A stretch of DNA of 18,287 nucleotides, taken from positions 1 through 18,287 of the forward strand of contig CAAHEK010000184.1 in the NCBI GenBank assembly GCA_900772425.1, written 5' to 3'. Within the stretch, counting starts at the first letter, position 1; each line of letters begins with the position of its first letter. This DNA comes from an uncultured Lachnospira sp. GTDB taxonomy: Bacteria > Bacillota > Clostridia > Lachnospirales > Lachnospiraceae. Positions 1 through 7,962 of this stretch are shown here, piece after piece. Made by a program: the position numbers and the translations under genes. The notes under the pieces are model-generated. The model was not told the DNA's origin. It did no database searches and worked only from the letters and a program-made list of their open reading frames with translations.

Positions 1-1670
1 ATTGCTGAACCACCGCCTATGGCTATTATGCAGTCAGGCTCAAAAAGTCTCATGGCAGCAGTACCTTCCTTAGCACATGCAAGGGTAGGATCAGGTGCTA
101 CATCGTAAAATGTTGTGTGCATGATACCAAGTTCATCAAGTTTATCAGTTACGCACTTGGTATATCCGTTTTTAAATAGGAACTGGTCGGTTACTATAAA
201 TACTTTCTTTTTTCCAAGTACATTTTTTAATTCATTTAATGCAACAGGAAGGCATCCCTTCTTGAAATATACTTTTTCAGGTGCTCTGAACCACAACATA
301 TTTTCTCTCCTCTCCGCAACGGTCTTAATGTTAAGAAGGTGCTTTACACCTACATTTTCTGAGACAGAGTTGCCGCCCCATGAACCACAGCCAAGTGTAA
401 GAGAAGGTGTCATCTTAAAGTTATATAAATCACCTATTCCACCATGTGAAGATGGAGTATTAATAAGGATTCGGCAGGTCTTCATTGCTTCGGAGAATAC
501 TGCAATCTTATCCTTTTGTGTTGCAGTATTTATATAAAGAGAAGAAGTGTGTCCGAAACCGCCGTCTGCAATAAGGTGTTCTGCCTTGCTTACCGCATCA
601 TCGAAATTCTCTGCTTTATACATTGCGAGTACAGGAGAAAGCTTCTCGTGGGCAAATTCTTCTGAAATATCAACGCTTGTAACTTCACCGATAAGGATTT
701 TGGTGCTTTCAGGAACTTCAATTCCGGCAAGAGCAGCTATTTTGTAAGCACTCTGACCGACTATCTTTGCGTTTAAGGAACCATTGATAAGAATGGTTTT
801 TCTGACTTTATCTTTTTCGTCATCCTTAAGGAAATAGCAGCCACGTTTAGCAAATTCATCATGAACTGCCTTATATATTTTTTTATCAACAATAACGGAT
901 TGTTCTGAAGCACAAATCATTCCGTTATCAAATGTCTTTGAATGAATAATTGAATTAACAGCGAGAATAACATCTGCTGATTCGTCTATTACAGCCGGTG
1001 TATTTCCGGCACCTACTCCAAGTGCAGGTTTGCCTGAAGAATAAGCTGCCTTAACCATTCCGGGGCCTCCGGTTGCAAGGATTATGTCAGCTTCCTTCAT
1101 AAGAGTGTCGGTAAGTTCAAGAGACGGAACATCAATCCATCCAATTATATCCTTAGGAGCTCCGGCTTTAACAGCTGCATCTAACACGACTTTTGCTGCG
1201 GCTATTGTAGACTGCTTAGCTCTTGGGTGTGGACTTATAATTATTCCGTTTCTGGTTTTAAGACATATCAATGTTTTAAAAATAGCTGTAGAAGTTGGGT
1301 TGGTAGTAGGGATAACAGCGGCTACAACACCTATTGGTTCAGCCACCTTAGTGATTCCGTAGGACTTATCCTCCTCTATAACACCACAGGTCTTGGTATC
1401 CCTGTAAGCATTATAAATGTATTCTGCGGCATAATGGTTTTTAATAACCTTATCTTCAACTACGCCCATTCCTGTTTCGTTAACAGCAAGCTTTGCCAGA
1501 CTTATACGAGCCTTGTTTGCAGCAATTGCGGCAGCAGTAAAGATTTTGTCGACCTGTTCCTGAGAGTAAGTGGCAAAAATTTTCTCTGCCTCCCTTACAG
1601 CAGCAAGCTTTGTTTCCAAAGCCTCAACAGAATCAACACAGCTTATTGCGACATCATTTTTTTCAGTCAT
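1..1670 (-). CDS. adhE: Bifunctional aldehyde-alcohol dehydrogenase AdhE (C-terminus cut by window edge)
   Basis: This cytoplasmic fermentation enzyme reduces acetyl-CoA to acetaldehyde and then ethanol, reoxidising NADH. About 556 residues are visible. Residues ~1-440 form the CoA-acylating aldehyde dehydrogenase domain, with a cofactor-binding stretch PTTNPTSTA (121-129) and the catalytic Cys253 in FDNGMICASEQ. From ~455 (MLWFRAPEKVYF) the iron-dependent alcohol dehydrogenase domain begins and runs to the GGGS nucleotide-binding loop at the edge, so the metal-binding His residues lie outside. Full-length AdhE is usually near 870 residues. The ATG start at 1670 has a strong Shine-Dalgarno (AGGGGAGGA, 1676-1684 on the minus strand) five bases upstream. 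I see no frameshift. It is transcribed divergently from the HD-GYP gene and probably controlled by Rex. Confidence 0.97.
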   Translation of the reverse strand, partial: MTEKNDVAISCVDSVEALETKLAAVREAEKIFATYSQEQVDKIFTAAAIAANKARISLAKLAVNETGMGVVEDKVIKNHYAAEYIYNAYRDTKTCGVIEEDKSYGITKVAEPIGVVAAVIPTTNPTSTAIFKTLICLKTRNGIIISPHPRAKQSTIAAAKVVLDAAVKAGAPKDIIGWIDVPSLELTDTLMKEADIILATGGPGMVKAAYSSGKPALGVGAGNTPAVIDESADVILAVNSIIHSKTFDNGMICASEQSVIVDKKIYKAVHDEFAKRGCYFLKDDEKDKVRKTILINGSLNAKIVGQSAYKIAALAGIEVPESTKILIGEVTSVDISEEFAHEKLSPVLAMYKAENFDDAVSKAEHLIADGGFGHTSSLYINTATQKDKIAVFSEAMKTCRILINTPSSHGGIGDLYNFKMTPSLTLGCGSWGGNSVSENVGVKHLLNIKTVAERRENMLWFRAPEKVYFKKGCLPVALNELKNVLGKKKVFIVTDQFLFKNGYTKCVTDKLDELGIMHTTFYDVAPDPTLACAKEGTAAMRLFEPDCIIAIGGGSA

Positions 1671-1752
1671 AACAATCCTCCCCTTGTTAAAAGAATAATA
1701 AAGTATCATAATATGATGTAGTAAAATAATGAAAAATATTTACCGGAAAAGA

Positions 1753-1770
1753 TTGATAAATATTTAACAA
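1753..1770. promoter_or_regulatory. Probable Rex operator over the adhE transcription start
   Basis: The 18-bp sequence TTGATAAATATTTAACAA matches the Rex consensus TTGTTAA-N4-TTAACAA at all but one half-site base. It covers the predicted adhE +1 immediately downstream of the -10 box, where bound Rex would block transcription. Rex senses the NADH/NAD+ ratio and is an established repressor of adhE in clostridia. The Rex gene itself is not in this window. Confidence 0.75.
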
Positions 1771-1774
1771 AGTC

Positions 1775-1803
1775 AATATAACACTTAATACTTATTATGT
1801 CAA
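1775..1803 (-). promoter_or_regulatory. adhE promoter (sigma-A type)
   Basis: On the minus strand the -35 box TTGACA (1803-1798) is a full consensus match. A 17-bp spacer leads to the -10 box TATATT (1780-1775), one mismatch from consensus. The predicted transcription start is near 1768, giving a leader of about 98 bases before the adhE ATG. Confidence 0.8.
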
Positions 1804-1830
1804 CTAAACATTAATAAATTCTTTTGCTGA

Positions 1831-1859
1831 TTGATATAATATTTAATGTATGGTATTTT
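1831..1859 (+). promoter_or_regulatory. Candidate promoter for the HD-GYP gene
   Basis: TTGATA (1831-1836), a 17-bp spacer and TATTTT (1854-1859) form a moderate sigma-A match pointing to the HD-GYP gene. The start would be near 1866, leaving a leader of roughly 165 bases. Other weak candidates exist closer to the gene, for example TTGATT/GATAAT with a 19-bp spacer at 1929-1959, so this call is tentative. Confidence 0.3.
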
Positions 1860-1876
1860 ATATATAACGATATGAG

Positions 1877-1897
1877 GTACTATGCGGTTAATAGTAC
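1877..1897 (+). repeat. Perfect inverted repeat in the HD-GYP leader
   Basis: The arms GTACTAT (1877-1883) and ATAGTAC (1891-1897) are exact inverse copies around a 7-base loop. Two more pairs, one of them G-T, extend the stem outward. It lies just downstream of the candidate promoter start. It could be an RNA hairpin or a DNA operator; no U-run follows directly, so I do not call it a terminator. Confidence 0.5.
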
Positions 1898-2033
1898 TTG
1901 TGAGGGTGTAATTATTTTTATATGGTATTTGATTGTATAGGGATAGCTAATTGGATAATTGATTTAAACGGGGTTATATAAAATTTATCGCTATGGAAGT
2001 TCATATTAAGGTTAGAAAGGCAAGGTTCTTGGT

Positions 2034-3107
2034 ATGAGATTAGTAAGGGTGGATGATTTAACAGGAAATGAAATACTTGCATTGCCGATTGTTTCGTCTG
2101 GGGATAATGTGCTTATACATGCAGATGTATTGTTAAAGCAGGAGTACATAGACAGATTAAGAGAATTAAATATGAGCGCGGTTTATGTTAAAGATAATGA
2201 TGAACTCGCAGATGAGAATGGCAATACCGCAGGACATATTTATAAAGTAGAGGAAACTGCGCAGAATTCCAGAGAAGTAGTTAAGCATATACTTGAGAAG
2301 CATATTTATAAACATAATGAGCAGTTAAAACAGATAGGAAAAGAAGCTGAAAGAATAATTGAATCGGTGTTATCTGATCCGGAGATTATTCAGAATATGA
2401 CAGAAATAAGAAATGTGAGTACAGATATGTATACACATTGTATTAATGTGTGTGCGCTTTCAACTATAATGGCTGCAAAGTTAAGAATGAGTGAACGGCA
2501 GATAAGAAATGTGTCTGTTGGAGCAATACTTCATGATATTGGTTTAAGGTATACACAGGTTTCATATATCAACCGTTCAGAGGATGATATGAACCCTAAG
2601 GAGGCACTTGAATATAAGAAGCATACGATATATGGATACAGCTCTCTTCAGGAGGAAGAGTGGATATCTGATATTTCCAAGGAAATTATACTGTTTCACC
2701 ATGAAAGAATTGACGGAAGCGGATATCCGTTCCAGCAAAAGGGAGATAAGTTAAAGACAGAAATAAGACTTGTGTCTTTGTGTGATGCATTTGACAGTCT
2801 TATAAGCGGAATCGGCAATCACAAAATGAAAATGTATGAGGCAATAGAGTACATAAGGGTTAACGCAGGTGTCAAGTATGATGCAACGATAGCTTCAAAG
2901 CTTCTTGAATCAATTGCTGTATATCCGGTCGGAGTAAATGTTATTACCAATGAGGGAGAAAAGGGCGTTGTCATAAGACAGAGCAGAGATTGCACAGACA
3001 GACCTGTAATCAGAATGACATTTCATAGTGATGGAACTGCTTATGAAGAACCTGTAGAGAAGAATCTTATGGAATGTCTCACAATCTTTATTGTGGATAC
3101 AGAGTAA
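2034..3107 (+). CDS. HD-GYP domain cyclic di-GMP phosphodiesterase
   Basis: Predicted cytoplasmic enzyme that hydrolyses cyclic di-GMP, the second messenger for the sessile/motile switch. The ~120-residue N-terminal part has no domain I recognise. The HD-GYP domain spans ~125-300 with the expected metal and catalytic residues: His135, the HD pair His167-Asp168 (ILHDIG), His197, HHERIDGSGYP (222-232) carrying the GYP signature, and Asp251 in CDAFD. The tail after ~295 (YPVGVNVITNEGEKGVV) is the small beta-rich extension common in Firmicute members. No membrane segment is present, so any signal is received inside the cell or through a partner. The ATG at 2034 has a modest AAGG-type ribosome-binding site. 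Function is confident from motifs; the cellular output is unknown. Confidence 0.92.
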   Translation: MRLVRVDDLTGNEILALPIVSSGDNVLIHADVLLKQEYIDRLRELNMSAVYVKDNDELADENGNTAGHIYKVEETAQNSREVVKHILEKHIYKHNEQLKQIGKEAERIIESVLSDPEIIQNMTEIRNVSTDMYTHCINVCALSTIMAAKLRMSERQIRNVSVGAILHDIGLRYTQVSYINRSEDDMNPKEALEYKKHTIYGYSSLQEEEWISDISKEIILFHHERIDGSGYPFQQKGDKLKTEIRLVSLCDAFDSLISGIGNHKMKMYEAIEYIRVNAGVKYDATIASKLLESIAVYPVGVNVITNEGEKGVVIRQSRDCTDRPVIRMTFHSDGTAYEEPVEKNLMECLTIFIVDTE

Positions 3108-3183
3108 AGAAAAAGGTAATTGATATATAGTTGTAATATATGATTACATGACTTAGATTAAATAAAAAGGATTTATAATTTAT

Positions 3184-4122
3184 ATGAATATATATACAAG
3201 AGCACTGGGATTTAGTGAGCTTGATTCGGATAGTGAAGATAAGTTAATAAATGCAGCTATTAAGGAGAATTTGAAAAAGCAGCTGCTTGTAAGTAATGAT
3301 AATTTGTCTCGTGCAGTTATGGTTTTAAGGATAAGTGAATCTACAGGAATATATATCTATGGAAGATATGAAAATGGTTCATTTAAATATGAATACTATT
3401 TTCCGTTTGTGTTAGGCAAAGTAAGAAATGATAATGATGAGATAACTATAGAAAGACATCTTGACAAAGAATCATTTGCGGTTGTATGCGATGAGTCAAG
3501 AACAGGAGTTACACTCATATTTTATATGCAGAATATATTAGACTATTATAATTATATTTATGCAGGTGCTGAATTTAAGGATAATCCTCATATAGCAGAA
3601 GATTTCTCACCAGAGAAAAGAACTCTTGCATCAAAGCTCACATTAAAGAATAAAAAGGTGTCATTAGCAGCATTGTCTCTTGGTGGTATTATAATGCTGC
3701 CTACAGCTAAGAAACAAAAGCCGGCAGAAAAGACGGAAGAAGATGAAAAAAACAGACAGAGACTTATTCAGGCAGCTAAGAGGGGTGATGAGAAAGCTAT
3801 AGAGAGTCTTACAATAGAAGATATAGATACATATACTGAATTATCACAGAGAATAATTAAGGAAGATGTATTTTCCATTGTAGATTCCACATTTATGCCT
3901 TGTGGAGTGGAATGTGACCAGTATTCTGTAATTGGAGTGATACAGGAGTTATATGTAGAAAAGAATATTTATACAGATGAGAAAATATATGTGATGGTCC
4001 TTGAATGTAATGACCTTGTGTTTACAATGGCTGTTAATGAGTGCCATCTTGTGGGGGAGCCGGCTGTTGGAAGAAGATTTAAAGGACAGATTTGGCTTCA
4101 GGGACTTGTAGAGTTTACATAA
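3184..4122 (+). CDS. DUF3881-like protein of unknown function
   Basis: A 312-residue soluble protein that I match by eye to DUF3881, a family I know mainly from Lachnospiraceae; no biochemical function is known to me. The family-like features are the opening (IYTRALGFSEL), a tyrosine-rich middle (ILDYYNYIYAG, ~120-130), a Lys/Glu-rich charged linker (~175-200) and the ending GRRFKGQIWLQG. One hydrophobic patch (~158-172, SLAALSLGGIIMLP) is too short to be a sure membrane helix. The start has an AAAAAGG site 13 bases upstream, rather far. It sits 76 bp after the HD-GYP gene and 70 bp before the chemoreceptor with no terminator visible on either side, so co-transcription is possible. A signalling role would be inference from neighbours only. 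Confidence 0.75.
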   Translation: MNIYTRALGFSELDSDSEDKLINAAIKENLKKQLLVSNDNLSRAVMVLRISESTGIYIYGRYENGSFKYEYYFPFVLGKVRNDNDEITIERHLDKESFAVVCDESRTGVTLIFYMQNILDYYNYIYAGAEFKDNPHIAEDFSPEKRTLASKLTLKNKKVSLAALSLGGIIMLPTAKKQKPAEKTEEDEKNRQRLIQAAKRGDEKAIESLTIEDIDTYTELSQRIIKEDVFSIVDSTFMPCGVECDQYSVIGVIQELYVEKNIYTDEKIYVMVLECNDLVFTMAVNECHLVGEPAVGRRFKGQIWLQGLVEFT

Positions 4123-4192
4123 TTTGCCAAATGTGATACAATCATAAGGTTGCAATAATCTTGAATAATTTAATAAAGGATGGGAGAAGAAT

Positions 4193-6259
4193 ATGAAAAA
4201 GACACAGAGTATTGGTTTTCAGCTTATATTTTTCTTTGTTATAGCGATGCTTGTTCCTACTATTCTGCTTACAGTAGGTGCAATTTCAACTACAACATCA
4301 GCTAATAACAGCAATATGAAAATTACAAGCGAACAGACATTGAATGAAACCCAGAAAGGTTTTACCATTTATCTTAAGACATTAAGCCAGCCGGTAGACC
4401 TTTTGACAAGAAAGAATGAAATTAAGCATTTGGAGGACAGAGGAACATTTGATGATAATGTTAAGTCTATACAGGATTCATTAGTTGCTTCTGTTAAAGT
4501 AACAAGTGGTGCTGAACAGGCATTCTTTACAACTAATACAGGATATAGAATAGAAGGCTGGACAGGTATAAATGAACAGACAGGAAAGGTTAGTAACAAG
4601 TCTGATTTAAAGACCGGCATTAATGAAACTAATAAAATCTGGTATACAAGCTGTAAGGGGCTTCCATCAAGAAATGGTATATATGCATATATTTCAGATC
4701 CATACTATGATAGTGTATCAGGAAAGACAATAATTACTGTTACTCAGGAGATTAAATATACTTCAGGGGAGAATTATGGTACTGTAGGTATGAATATTGA
4801 TTTTACTGAGCTTACAGACTATGTACAGAATATCGGACTCCTTAATACAGGATATGTTATTCTTGTAAATAACGATGGCGATATTATTGTTAACAATGAC
4901 AAGAACAAATATGTTGACGGTTCAGTTAAGAATCTTGAATTCTGGAAGAATATCACACAGCTTCCTGAAGACCAGTATGATATTACACAGTCATATGATG
5001 AGAAGATTAATGGAGAAAACGTACATATTGTTGCATCTAAGGATGCTGTAACAGGCTGGACACTTGTTGGATTTATAAGTTCATCAGAGACAGCTTCGGT
5101 AATCAATAAGATTACTAATTCAGTAGTAGTATCAGCTATAGTTGCATTGGTTATAGGAATAATAATTGCGTTATTCGTAACAAGAATGTTCACTAAAGAA
5201 ATCAAGAAAGTCAATGTTGCAATGGGTATGGTTGCCGATGGTGACTTGACTAATAAGATTGTTGTTAAGAAGAAGAATGAATTTGGTGTGCTTGAACAGA
5301 ACTTCAATCACATGGTTGATAATATTTCAGTCCTTATTAAGGGTGTTGAAGAAAAGTCAGGAATTATTATCAATGCATCAGATAATATTGCAGGAATTTC
5401 AAGAACAACAACAGAAACAATCAATCAGGTTTCAGAAGCTATACAGAGTGTGTCAACAGGTGCGGTAGGACAGGCTGACAGCACTAAGCAGGCGACAGGC
5501 GAAGTTAATAATCTTGCCGACAGATTACATGAAACCAAGAATTATGTTACATCTATCAATGATATGTCTATAGAGGCAAAGAATCTTAGTAATAAGGGTA
5601 TTGATATAGTTGAGGACCTTATTAATAAGGGCAGGAAATCAATGGAAAATTCTAAGATTTCAAAGAGCGTTGTTGAAGAAATGATTAACAGTATAGAGAA
5701 GATTAATTTCATTTCTGATGCAATTACTGAAATAACAGAACAGACTAACCTGCTATCTCTTAATGCCAGCATTGAAGCTGCAAGAGCCGGTGAAAGCGGA
5801 AGAGGTTTTGCGGTTGTTGCTGATGAAATCAGAAAGCTTGCAGAACAGTCACAGAGTTCTACAGATGAGATTAAGAAGATTGTAGGTGAAATTACTGATA
5901 AATCGCAGGTTGTTGAGCAGTCTATGGACGAGAGCGTTGAGATAATAAATCAGCAGAACAGCTCAATAGAGGATACAAGAGAGTTATTTAATAACATTTC
6001 TAATTCAGTAAATCAGTTAACTGATGGACTTAATAATATTTCTAAGCTCAATGACGAAATGGATAACAGCAAGGAAACAGTTGTATCATCAATGGATAAT
6101 GTGGATTATGTTGCAACAGAAACAGCGGCTGCCGCTGAAGAGGTTACAGCATCAGTTGAGGAGGTTAATGCAACAATGCACAGCCTTAACGAATGCACAA
6201 TAGAGCTTGATGAGATAGCAACAGCACTTAAGGAAGCTATTAACAAGTTTAAATTATAA
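4193..6259 (+). CDS. Methyl-accepting chemotaxis protein with extracellular dCache-type sensor
   Basis: A 688-residue transmembrane chemoreceptor. In order: a first membrane segment (8-30), an extracellular sensor domain (~35-300) of dCache type, a second membrane segment (~308-330), a HAMP linker (~330-385) and a long cytoplasmic coiled coil. The hairpin tip that contacts CheA/CheW is highly conserved (~514-552, containing [19 protein letters not shown] and [16 protein letters not shown]). The sensor has WY (150-151) and a later Asp (203), loosely like the amino-acid-binding dCache pattern, but the Arg expected before the Trp is absent, so the ligand is unknown. No CheR-tethering pentapeptide is evident at the C-terminus. 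The ribosome-binding site GGGAG lies shortly upstream of the ATG. A terminator follows, so it is the last gene of its group. Confidence 0.95.
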   Translation: MKKTQSIGFQLIFFFVIAMLVPTILLTVGAISTTTSANNSNMKITSEQTLNETQKGFTIYLKTLSQPVDLLTRKNEIKHLEDRGTFDDNVKSIQDSLVASVKVTSGAEQAFFTTNTGYRIEGWTGINEQTGKVSNKSDLKTGINETNKIWYTSCKGLPSRNGIYAYISDPYYDSVSGKTIITVTQEIKYTSGENYGTVGMNIDFTELTDYVQNIGLLNTGYVILVNNDGDIIVNNDKNKYVDGSVKNLEFWKNITQLPEDQYDITQSYDEKINGENVHIVASKDAVTGWTLVGFISSSETASVINKITNSVVVSAIVALVIGIIIALFVTRMFTKEIKKVNVAMGMVADGDLTNKIVVKKKNEFGVLEQNFNHMVDNISVLIKGVEEKSGIIINASDNIAGISRTTTETINQVSEAIQSVSTGAVGQADSTKQATGEVNNLADRLHETKNYVTSINDMSIEAKNLSNKGIDIVEDLINKGRKSMENSKISKSVVEEMINSIEKINFISDAITEITEQTNLLSLNASIEAARAGESGRGFAVVADEIRKLAEQSQSSTDEIKKIVGEITDKSQVVEQSMDESVEIINQQNSSIEDTRELFNNISNSVNQLTDGLNNISKLNDEMDNSKETVVSSMDNVDYVATETAAAAEEVTASVEEVNATMHSLNECTIELDEIATALKEAINKFKL

Positions 6260-6274
6260 TTATAGATAAACTTA

Positions 6275-6308
6275 GACTTATAGGCCAACCGGACTTATAG
6301 ACCTATAG
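6275..6308. repeat. Iterated 9-bp motif GACYTATAG after the chemoreceptor gene
   Basis: GACTTATAG occurs at 6275-6283 and 6292-6300, and GACCTATAG at 6300-6308. It lies between the chemoreceptor stop codon and the terminator. Part of it also forms an inverted pair (TATAGG/CCTATA). No function is known. Confidence 0.4.
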
Positions 6309-6326
6309 GACAAAAAGTGTTGATGA

Positions 6327-6376
6327 AAACCGCCTTTAACCCTTGAAATTTAGGGGACTAAAGGCGGTTTAATCTT
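6327..6376 (+). terminator. Rho-independent terminator after the chemoreceptor gene, probably bidirectional
   Basis: A perfect 12-bp stem, AAACCGCCTTTA (6327-6338) with TAAAGGCGGTTT (6359-6370), has extra inner CCCT/AGGG pairs and is followed by a T-rich run (TCTTTTT) on the plus strand. In the other direction the stem is followed by TTTT, so it may also terminate the converging GH25 gene, which ends at 6398. Confidence 0.9.
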
Positions 6377-6397
6377 TTTATGGATGTTTTCATACAG

Positions 6398-7444
6398 CTA
6401 TCTTTTGAGATTTTTAAAGCTTATGTTCATATCAACATCACCATTTATTCCATCAACTTTACCTGTGCTTGTGTACTGCCATACAGAGAAATCATAAGGG
6501 AAATAAGGAGTGTTTCCATAATAGGCAAACCATTTTTCGTAAGACTCAAGTCTTGTCATATCAACTCTTCCGATGAAATATTTAAGGTTTGCATATATCA
6601 TAGGAGTGTATCCGGCATTTTTAATCTTTTCGCAAAAAGCTATTATAATATCAGTTAATTCTGCAGAAGTTAAATTCTGTGTTCTGTATGTATCACCTAT
6701 AACATCTTCGACATCAATTACAACAGGGTAGGATATGTTATAAGGCTTTATCTGATTCAGCACAAAATCAGCTTCTTCTTCGGCCTCTGCCTTGGTTACT
6801 GCCTGTGAGAAGAAGTATACACCAACGTCTATATTATTCTTAAGGGCATCACTTACATAGGTTGAAAATGAAGAATCCTCTGTAACTATGCCATTTCCGT
6901 AAGTTCTGTAACCACATCGTATAAAGGCATACTCAACACCTGATGACTTTACCTTGGAAAAATCAATATTTCCCTGATATCGTGATACATCAATACCCTT
7001 ATGTGATACTACTGAATTATTAACCTGATAAGTAATTTCATTGTCGGAGTTTTTTACAAAGCCCGAATCCTTATAATCATTTTTCTTAAGTGAATTATTA
7101 ATATCAGCAAGAATATATTGTCCGTTATCTGCATATACAATCTTGTCTGGGTAATAATCCTTAAGAATTGAGAGCATGCTGCTTCCTGAGTTAATCCTTG
7201 TTCTTATATCTGTAAGCAGGGCATCCTTCTCATCCTCACGCATCCGGTTAAGTTCATCCTCTGTGTAATGAGTCTGTGAACATAAGCTTACAACCTCTTT
7301 AACTCCGCCTTCTCTTACAATGATTACAATAAGTAAAATGCTGAGAATAGCAAAAAATGCGGTTGTTATCGAAAGAATAACTATTGGTCGTTTTTTCTTA
7401 TTGATATTATTAATATTATTGTCAATTTTAATATTGTTGTCCAT
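6398..7444 (-). CDS. Membrane-anchored GH25 family muramidase (lysozyme)
   Basis: Predicted cell-wall hydrolase that cleaves the beta-1,4 bond between N-acetylmuramic acid and N-acetylglucosamine. A lysine-rich cytoplasmic start (1-19) is followed by one membrane segment (~20-43) with no signal-peptidase site, so it is probably a type II anchored protein facing the wall. A spacer (44-147) of no recognised fold precedes the GH25 barrel (~149-348). GH25 hallmarks are GIDVSRYQG with Asp152, VGVYFFSQA (207-215), and the DxE pair Asp244/Glu246 in PVVIDVEDV. The final WQYTSTGKVDGINGDVDMN matches the family's C-terminal signature. The ATG at 7444 has AAAGGGG upstream. Its own promoter lies at 7512-7540. 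A wall-remodelling role during growth is possible; a pilus link is only suggested by proximity. Confidence 0.93.
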   Translation of the reverse strand: MDNNIKIDNNINNINKKKRPIVILSITTAFFAILSILLIVIIVREGGVKEVVSLCSQTHYTEDELNRMREDEKDALLTDIRTRINSGSSMLSILKDYYPDKIVYADNGQYILADINNSLKKNDYKDSGFVKNSDNEITYQVNNSVVSHKGIDVSRYQGNIDFSKVKSSGVEYAFIRCGYRTYGNGIVTEDSSFSTYVSDALKNNIDVGVYFFSQAVTKAEAEEEADFVLNQIKPYNISYPVVIDVEDVIGDTYRTQNLTSAELTDIIIAFCEKIKNAGYTPMIYANLKYFIGRVDMTRLESYEKWFAYYGNTPYFPYDFSVWQYTSTGKVDGINGDVDMNISFKNLKR

Positions 7445-7511
7445 TACTTTTCCCCTTTGTTTATTGTCATTTATAATTAGCTGGTTAAATATGAAACATA
7501 TACTAATTAAA

Positions 7512-7540
7512 ATAGTATGACAGGGCAGTTAAAATGTCAA
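7512..7540 (-). promoter_or_regulatory. Promoter for the GH25 gene
   Basis: On the minus strand TTGACA (7540-7535) is a perfect -35. A 17-bp spacer precedes TACTAT (7517-7512), a four-of-six -10. The start would be near 7505, about 60 bases before the GH25 ATG. Confidence 0.6.
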
Positions 7541-7575
7541 ATAAAATTAATAATAAAAAATATATTTAAAAAGTA

Positions 7576-7604
7576 TTGACAAATATTTTATTTAAAAGTA
7601 TTAT
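7576..7604 (+). promoter_or_regulatory. Strong-looking plus-strand promoter, antisense to the DUF2508 gene
   Basis: TTGACA (7576-7581), exactly 17 bp, then TATTAT (7599-7604; one mismatch) is a near-consensus sigma-A promoter. Transcription would start near 7611 and run antisense through the DUF2508-like gene towards the pilus operon starting at ~7963. I see no obvious terminator in between. No promoter of similar quality lies directly before the pilus operon. The area is AT-rich, so a chance match remains possible. Confidence 0.5.
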
Positions 7605-7630
7605 ATATTCAAGATATATCATATGAATGT

Positions 7631-7861
7631 CTATTTGCTGGGAATGTACATCTCAGACTCTTTAGCCTTCTGCAGAAGGTACTTATAACGTTTCTGCTCC
7701 GAATTAAGCTGGTATATATAGCAGTCTATAAGGTCAGGATCGGTTGCGTAATCAAGATTGGAATAAGCTGTATTTAAGGCTTCTTTCGTCATTTTAATTT
7801 CCTGTAAGAGATATTTTTTTTCATAATTTACAGGTTCACTTTTTTTACCAAATAACTTCAA
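7631..7861 (-). CDS. DUF2508 (YaaL-like) small protein, TTG start
   Basis: A 76-residue, highly charged, mostly helical soluble protein. The central AYSNLDYATDPDLIDCYIYQLN and following EQKRYKYLLQKAKE match by eye the DUF2508/YaaL family of small clostridial proteins, whose function is not known to me. There is no ATG: the frame opens at TTG (7861-7859), with AGAGAGG on the minus strand (7870-7876) eight bases upstream, an ideal spacing that supports TTG initiation. It is convergent with nothing and divergent from the pilus operon, separated by about 100 bp. A plus-strand promoter just beyond its 3' end may generate antisense RNA over it. Confidence 0.85.
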   Translation of the reverse strand: MKLFGKKSEPVNYEKKYLLQEIKMTKEALNTAYSNLDYATDPDLIDCYIYQLNSEQKRYKYLLQKAKESEMYIPSK

Positions 7862-7948
7862 TTGAATTACCTCTCTAATTTACTTAATTGGGATTATTTC
7901 ACCTCTCAGTTTAAGTATAGTCAATAAATGGTAATTCTATACACATTT

Positions 7949-7957
7949 AAGGAGGTG
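7949..7957 (+). promoter_or_regulatory. Perfect Shine-Dalgarno of the first pilus gene
   Basis: AAGGAGGTG is a full match to the anti-Shine-Dalgarno. The only standard start in the downstream frame is GTG at 7990, over 30 bases away. The in-frame codon at the right distance (7963) is ATA. This decides the start discussed for the prepilin peptidase. Confidence 0.7.
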
Positions 7958-7962
7958 TTGAT

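Larger units (their letters stand above)
1671..2033. other. Divergent intergenic region, no gene seen
   Basis: This 363-bp AT-rich stretch contains the adhE ribosome-binding site, leader, promoter and Rex-like site (1671-1803). The remainder forms the upstream region of the HD-GYP gene, with a weak promoter candidate, a perfect inverted repeat (1877-1897) and a 10-bp direct repeat TATGGTATTT at 1849-1858 and 1921-1930. I looked for a c-di-GMP riboswitch before the HD-GYP gene and did not see its conserved core. No small open frame with a good ribosome-binding site stands out. Confidence 0.6.

Noticed and set aside
115..1721. Plus-strand open frames over the first 1.7 kb
   Set aside because: The minus strand encodes a continuous AdhE with conserved motifs; the plus frames are shadows.
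1866..2033. Possible cyclic di-GMP riboswitch upstream of the HD-GYP gene
   Set aside because: The conserved GEMM-type core (GCACAGGGCAAACC / GACGCAAAGCC) is not present; only a simple inverted repeat is seen.
7619..7687. Short plus-strand ORF after the antisense promoter (starts near 7624, about 21 codons)
   Set aside because: No ribosome-binding site, and it lies wholly antisense to the DUF2508-like coding sequence.
7862..7948. Promoter directly upstream of the pilus operon, and promoter of the DUF2508-like gene
   Set aside because: TATAGT and TATACA could be plus-strand -10 boxes but lack any -35 at 16-18 bp; the minus-strand TTGACT at 7924-7919 lacks a good -10 at 17 bp.
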